From an uncultured Eubacterium sp. (lineage in GTDB: Bacteria; Bacillota; Clostridia; Lachnospirales; Lachnospiraceae): a DNA stretch of 8,509 nucleotides. Numbering within the stretch: the stretch's first letter is position 1; every line of letters begins with the position of its first letter. The notes beneath the pieces are model-generated. The model saw only the letters and a list, made by a program, of their open reading frames with translations, ran no database searches and was not told the DNA's origin. Position numbers and translations under genes: made by a program. This document shows, piece by piece, positions 4,420-8,509 of the stretch. The stretch lies in the NCBI GenBank assembly GCA_946412445.1, contig CAMKHH010000034.1, forward strand, positions 1 through 8,509, written 5' to 3'.

Positions 4420-6680
4420 TATGTCTCCCCCTTTATCTGCATTCTATGGGAATAGGTTCTTAAAATCTCGTAACCATCCTCCCGTTCTCTGTAATACACC
4501 CAGTAGGTCACGTGGCCTACCCTTTGATGGGCAATAAAGGTTTCACTTTCCCTGTCCCAGATGCGGTTGTGTTCCTTTTCCGCCTGCGCAATGACCTGGC
4601 AAATATCACTTTCCAGAATCAGGCGCTTTTCCAGCTCATCCTCCAGTTCCGATGAATAATAAAGCCTGCTTTCCTCCATCGCTGTCACCTCTTCTTTCCA
4701 GATTTCCCTCCGCAGCTCCTGCTGAAGACGAAATCTGTTCTTTCGCCGCAGAGAATAGCGGGGCCAGGGTCTTTTACCATCCGGGTCTGACCCATATATC
4801 ACTTCCAGTATGTGTACGGAATCTGCACCGGCCTTTGCAAAACGGTCCCTGCAATTGATGCAGTAGGTCAGATAGCAGTCCTTTCCCTCCAACGCCTGGG
4901 CGGTCACATCGGCCGCCACCCCGGGATTTGAAAACTGGGCCAGACCGCCATAACCACAGCATCCTGCCTTTTCTTCTTTATAAACCTGTTCCTCTACCAG
5001 AATGCCCATGGTCACGGCCAGACGCCGGATTGATGCTCTCACCTCCGGATGCGCCCTGGCTCCGCAGGCATCGTGTAAGATTCTTTTTTCTGAAAACGCT
5101 GTTGTTGTTTGGGGCAGTCCGATACACTCCAGCACCTGCCAGATTCCCTGCACCTGTTGTTCCGTAAATTCACTGGTAAATGTATCATAGCAGGTAGGAC
5201 AGGCTGTGATAATTACAGGATTTCCCATCTGTACAAATGAATCTTTCAGTTTGCTCAAGGCTTCTCCATATAGCCCGGATTCTCCCGCCCACTTTGCCAT
5301 AATCCCGCAGCACCCCAAGACCAGGCCAACCTCCCCATCCATCCGCTTCTTCAGATCCAGATATGATGACCTTACAATTTCAGGTGCCGAAGCGCTGAGC
5401 TGACAACCGGGAAAATAGACATACCGGCATTTCTCCCTGCTGGCAAAATAGCAGTCTCCATTGGAAAATTTCATATCCTCCAGCGCGAAGTCAAATGCAG
5501 ACCGGGGCATCTTTTCTTTGGAAACCATTACTTCTCTGGCTTTTTGCATGACCTGACCCAAATCCAATCCATATGGGCAAACTTTAGAACATTGGCCGCA
5601 CAGATTACAGGTATTAATCATACCATTTGCATGGTGAGTACCCATGGCAATCGAAAGATTATTGTACACAGTCCTCAAGTACTTCTTAGGATACGATTTA
5701 TAATATCTCATGAATGCACAGGCATCCGTACATCTGGTGCATTGGCAATTCCAGCATCTTTGCGCTTCTTCTCGTGCTTCTTCCTTTGACAGCAGCTCGT
5801 CTCCATGCATTTTTACAAGTTTTTCTTCATCCGGCTGTTTTGAATCCGCCTGCCATGCACCTACAGGGCGATCTACACACAAGGTGGTTTCAAACACACC
5901 CTCCTTTTCCCGCCCTGCCTCCACGGAAACTCCCTGCATATACCGGTCCATGGAAAGTGCGCAATGTTTTCCCTCCGCCATGGCCTGTACCCAGGAGTCC
6001 CTTTCTCTATCCAGCGCATCACCCGCCCGGAAAATACCGGAAATTTCACAACGATAATAGTCATCTGTCTCTTTGGACTGTTCTTTCCCCCAGGCAATCA
6101 TCACTGCATCATATGCTTTCTGCAATTCCTGGGGGCTTGTCTGCTCACGATTCATGACAAGCCTGACATTATATTCTGACAGCCTTGCTTCCATCTGATT
6201 CAAAATTTCTCCAGTCACTTTGGGATGTGCTCTTAAATGTCCCCCAAGTCCTTCCCCTTTTTCATACAGGGTGACAGGATATCCCTTCTTTCCCAACTCG
6301 AGAGCCGCTGTCATACCACAGATACCACCTCCGATAATCGCTGCTGTCTTTGACTTCTTCCTTATGAAATTTCCGGTTTTCTTCGGTTCTCCATAGACTG
6401 CTGCCGCCTCTTCCAGCTTGCGCAGAAAAACACCATTTCCTTCCCGCGCACAGACGCATGCCTCCTGGCAGGGAGCTTCACAGATTTTTGTAAGCAGTTC
6501 AGGGAAAGGAACGGCTTTCTCATAGACGGCTCTTGCCTTGTCAAAACTCCCTTCCGCAAGTGCATTACAAATCCCTCTGCAGTCCACATGGAGCGGACAG
6601 GCCGCCGTACTAGACGGCGGCTGCTCCTGTGTGCAGAGTTTTTCCAGTTCACGAAGTTCGTTCTGATCTACCTCATGCAT
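4419..6680 (-). CDS. Flavin/iron-sulfur oxidoreductase with GltD-like N terminus, two ferredoxin-type clusters and two CCG (HdrB/GlpC-like) domains
   Basis: This 753-residue multidomain redox protein probably takes electrons from the aldehyde oxidoreductase or passes them to an acceptor; that partner role is inferred from position. Domains in order: a GltD-type Fe-S region with C28, C34, C38, C67, C71 and C75; an FAD Rossmann motif GGGICG (117-122) ending in the acidic E140; two [4Fe-4S] motifs (C309, C312/C314, C317, C321 and C358, C361, C364, C368); CCG domain 1 (C426, C457-C458, C494, C497); CCG domain 2 (C539, C574-C575, C607, C610); a basic linker (636-660); and a C-terminal module (about 675-750) with VTYWVYY and YSHRM. 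CCG domains bind unusual Fe-S clusters in heterodisulfide reductase, glycolate oxidase and LldE. The flavin part is short (about 112-250) and shows no second nucleotide-binding motif. It resembles the DVU_1558-type protein next to Mop in Desulfovibrio. Its stop overlaps the next start by one base. Confidence 0.88.
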   Translation of the reverse strand: MHEVDQNELRELEKLCTQEQPPSSTAACPLHVDCRGICNALAEGSFDKARAVYEKAVPFPELLTKICEAPCQEACVCAREGNGVFLRKLEEAAAVYGEPKKTGNFIRKKSKTAAIIGGGICGMTAALELGKKGYPVTLYEKGEGLGGHLRAHPKVTGEILNQMEARLSEYNVRLVMNREQTSPQELQKAYDAVMIAWGKEQSKETDDYYRCEISGIFRAGDALDRERDSWVQAMAEGKHCALSMDRYMQGVSVEAGREKEGVFETTLCVDRPVGAWQADSKQPDEEKLVKMHGDELLSKEEAREEAQRCWNCQCTRCTDACAFMRYYKSYPKKYLRTVYNNLSIAMGTHHANGMINTCNLCGQCSKVCPYGLDLGQVMQKAREVMVSKEKMPRSAFDFALEDMKFSNGDCYFASREKCRYVYFPGCQLSASAPEIVRSSYLDLKKRMDGEVGLVLGCCGIMAKWAGESGLYGEALSKLKDSFVQMGNPVIITACPTCYDTFTSEFTEQQVQGIWQVLECIGLPQTTTAFSEKRILHDACGARAHPEVRASIRRLAVTMGILVEEQVYKEEKAGCCGYGGLAQFSNPGVAADVTAQALEGKDCYLTYCINCRDRFAKAGADSVHILEVIYGSDPDGKRPWPRYSLRRKNRFRLQQELRREIWKEEVTAMEESRLYYSSELEDELEKRLILESDICQVIAQAEKEHNRIWDRESETFIAHQRVGHVTYWVYYREREDGYEILRTYSHRMQIKGET
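4425..4434 (-). promoter_or_regulatory. Ribosome binding site of the small redox protein gene, inside the end of the flavoprotein gene
   Basis: The minus strand reads AAAGGGGGAG, five bases before the ATG at 4419. These bases also encode the last residues of the upstream protein, and its TAA shares one base with the ATG (TAATG). This arrangement favours coupled translation. Confidence 0.7.
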
Positions 6681-6685
6681 AGAAT

Positions 6686-6692
6686 CCCTCCC
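6686..6692 (-). promoter_or_regulatory. Ribosome binding site of the flavin/Fe-S protein gene
   Basis: On the minus strand this reads GGGAGGG, five bases before the ATG at 6680. It lies entirely in the 17-base gap after the oxidoreductase stop codon and supports the chosen start of the 753-residue protein. Confidence 0.7.
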
Positions 6693-6697
6693 AATAT

Positions 6698-8509
6698 TTA
6701 AAGTTTTAAAAGTGCCTCCTTTACCTTTTCCGGTTTTGCAGGTATTTCCGTAATCCTGGCACCAGTCGCATTATAGATAGCACTTAAGATTGCCGGATGT
6801 CCTGCGGTCAGCGGACCTTCCCCGCAGCCCGATGCACCATAAGGTCCTTCCGGCCGTTTTGTCTCTACATAAACAATATTGATATCATCCGGGACATCCT
6901 TAGGGTAAGGAATTCCGCAGCCGGCCAATGTAGTGTGTTTACTGTAATCCTCAAAATCCTCACTCAGCGCCAGTCCGATTCCCTGTGTCAGTCCGCCATA
7001 TACCTGACCGTCCACAACGGTTTTATTGATGATTGTTCCAAAATCACAGACTGTACTATACCGTATCACCCGCACCTGCCCTGTTTCAACATTGACCTCT
7101 ACTTCCGGAATGAACAGCTGATACATATAATTACTGAAAGGTGCTCCCTGTGAAGTTTCCAGATCACAGTCTGTGCAGGCACTGGCCACCCAGGTTCCTT
7201 CATAAAATACAGGAATGTTTTCAGCTGCCATCTCCTCGTAAGTACGGTAAGTACCATCGGCTTTACGCATCGCATTGACAAGCATCTCTGCAGCCACGCG
7301 CGTAGCATTTCCGGTAACCACATTGGAACGGCTGCCGCCTGCAGGACCAGAAGCCGGTGTGCGTCCGGTATCATTCATCACAAGCTGAATCTTATCCGGT
7401 GTGATTCCGGCCTGACGCAGGGTTTCATGAGCCATCGTCAGTGTCCCGATATCAGCACCCTGTCCATGATCTTCCCAGGAGTTAAATACGGTAACTGTGC
7501 CATCGGGATTCAGCTGAATGTTCGCAATGGAGCTGTCCTTTCCATCCAGTCCGCAGCCATAAATGCCTGCTGCAAATCCAACCCCGTATTTTAGTTTCTC
7601 TGTGTTCATCTTTGCCAGGCGTTCTTTTGCCTCATTGTAAATCGGACGCGCTTTCTCATACATCTCTTCCAGGTTGTAAACCTCCGGCGTCTGACCGGTA
7701 GGTGTTGTGGAGCCCCACTCTTTTCTGTAGATGTTCTTATACCTCAGTTCAAATGGATCCATCCCCATCTTTTCCGCCAGAATATCCATACATAGCTCAG
7801 AGCCCATGAAGGACTGAGGTGAACCATATCCCCGAAATGCTGATCCCCATGCATGATTGGTGCATACGGTCTGACTCTTATTGCGGATATTCCGGATATC
7901 ATAGCCTGCTCCGGTAAACTGAGACAATCTCATGGTCAGCAAATCTCCAAATTCCGAATACGGGCCATGATCCACGTAGTTATCCCCTTCCATGCCCAGC
8001 AGTCTTCCATCTGCATCTGCTGCCAGCTTAATATTCATAAAGGCAGGGGAGCGTTTTCCGGTATAGGTGATGTTCTGATACTGGTCGTAAACCAGTGTAC
8101 AGGCTCTTCCATCCAGAGCCAGACAGGCCACGCCCAGCAATGCCTCCATCGTAGGAGAAAATTTGTATCCGAATGTCCCGCCGGACGGATTTTGAATCAG
8201 GCGGAATTTATCCGGTTCCACACCGATTCCCGCAACAATCATGGCAGAATGCAGGTGGATACCAATACTTTTGGAATGCACTGTCAGTCTTCCCTCTTCA
8301 TCTATGTATGCACAGCCGCAGTCCGGCTCCAGATGCAGATGAGGCTGACGGCTCGTATACGCATGGACTTCTGCAACGTAAGGCGCAGATTCCATCACCG
8401 GTTTTGTATCTTCCCCTTTGATACAGTTCGTTTCAAAATAGACATTGGGAGTTCCGGGATGAATCTCAATTGCATCCTCCTCCATGGCCTCCATTGCACT
8501 CATATAAGC
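6698..8509 (-). CDS. mop: Molybdopterin-dependent aldehyde oxidoreductase (Mop/xanthine oxidase family), large catalytic part; 5' end cut by window edge
   Basis: This is the molybdenum-binding portion of a xanthine oxidase family enzyme, most like Desulfovibrio gigas aldehyde oxidoreductase (Mop), which oxidises aldehydes to carboxylic acids with water as oxygen source. The frame is open to the right edge (Ala-Tyr precede the Met at 8503), so that Met is internal. About 300 residues are missing, including the expected N-terminal [2Fe-2S] domains if the protein is a single chain as in Mop. Counting from that Met, cofactor-pocket motifs are GGTFGYKF (108-115), AFRGYGSPQ (222-230), HGQGADIG (346-353) and GPAGGSR (386-392). 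The catalytic glutamate is E562 in GCGEGPL, at bases 6818-6820, equivalent to E869 of D. gigas Mop. The C terminus is complete. The next gene starts 17 bases downstream. The molybdenum centre and family are well supported; the actual substrate is unknown. Confidence 0.94.
   Translation of the reverse strand, partial: AYMSAMEAMEEDAIEIHPGTPNVYFETNCIKGEDTKPVMESAPYVAEVHAYTSRQPHLHLEPDCGCAYIDEEGRLTVHSKSIGIHLHSAMIVAGIGVEPDKFRLIQNPSGGTFGYKFSPTMEALLGVACLALDGRACTLVYDQYQNITYTGKRSPAFMNIKLAADADGRLLGMEGDNYVDHGPYSEFGDLLTMRLSQFTGAGYDIRNIRNKSQTVCTNHAWGSAFRGYGSPQSFMGSELCMDILAEKMGMDPFELRYKNIYRKEWGSTTPTGQTPEVYNLEEMYEKARPIYNEAKERLAKMNTEKLKYGVGFAAGIYGCGLDGKDSSIANIQLNPDGTVTVFNSWEDHGQGADIGTLTMAHETLRQAGITPDKIQLVMNDTGRTPASGPAGGSRSNVVTGNATRVAAEMLVNAMRKADGTYRTYEEMAAENIPVFYEGTWVASACTDCDLETSQGAPFSNYMYQLFIPEVEVNVETGQVRVIRYSTVCDFGTIINKTVVDGQVYGGLTQGIGLALSEDFEDYSKHTTLAGCGIPYPKDVPDDINIVYVETKRPEGPYGASGCGEGPLTAGHPAILSAIYNATGARITEIPAKPEKVKEALLKL

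Noticed and set aside
4503..4520. Near-perfect 18-base palindrome GTAGGTCACGTGGCCTAC
   Set aside because: It lies inside the flavoprotein coding sequence, encoding the conserved-looking GHVTYW segment, and has no loop or T-run; coincidence of codons is the simplest reading.
4501..4870. Direct repeat CAGTAGGTCA at 4501 and 4861
   Set aside because: Only 10 bases long, both copies inside the coding sequence; expected by chance.
5710..6157. Plus-strand open frames of 115 and 147 codons
   Set aside because: Both lie antisense within the flavoprotein gene, overlap each other in different frames and have shadow-like composition.
6698..8503. Met at 8503 as the true start of the oxidoreductase
   Set aside because: The frame stays open to the window edge and the preceding Ala-Tyr continue the Mop-like sequence; the enzyme family has about 300 more N-terminal residues.

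Overview
The window holds a single, tightly packed gene cluster read entirely on the minus strand, so transcription runs from the right edge to the left edge. Strong purine-rich ribosome binding sites, near-balanced base composition and codon style suggest an anaerobic Firmicute (Clostridia, Lachnospiraceae-like). This assignment is an inference from style. The closest remembered relatives of several proteins are in sulfate reducers (Desulfovibrio), where a comparable set of neighbouring genes (the DVU_1551 to DVU_1559 region) is known mostly by locus-tag family names.

Reading in the direction of transcription: (1) 8509-6698, the C-terminal two thirds of a large molybdenum aldehyde oxidoreductase like Desulfovibrio gigas Mop, cut by the window edge; (2) 6680-4419, a 753-residue flavin/iron-sulfur protein with two HdrB/GlpC-type CCG domains; (3) 4419-4198, a 73-residue two-CxxC redox or zinc-ribbon protein; (4) 4185-3595, a class I SAM methyltransferase; (5) 3550-3107, a C_GCAxxG_C_C family protein; (6) 3079-2462, a MocA/MobA-like nucleotidyltransferase; (7) 2465-1119, a Cys-rich radical SAM protein of the Tes/MJ0619/TrsS type; (8) 1135-98, a short phenylacetate-CoA-ligase-like adenylating enzyme that lacks the usual C-terminal lid domain. 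Gaps between genes are 12 to 44 bases, or the genes overlap (1, 4 and 17 bases), so this is very probably one operon whose promoter lies beyond the right edge.

How they may work together: the Mop-type enzyme oxidises an aldehyde (or hydroxylates a related substrate). The MocA-like protein would supply the cytosine-dinucleotide form of the molybdenum cofactor that D. gigas Mop uses. The flavin/Fe-S/CCG protein is a plausible electron acceptor. The radical SAM enzyme, methyltransferase, lidless adenylating enzyme and two small Cys-rich proteins have no established substrate. They are the unexplained part: they suggest synthesis or modification of an unknown cofactor, lipid or protein group tied to the oxidoreductase. 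The last 97 bases at the left edge hold no gene but carry a good promoter-like element pointing left, out of the window.
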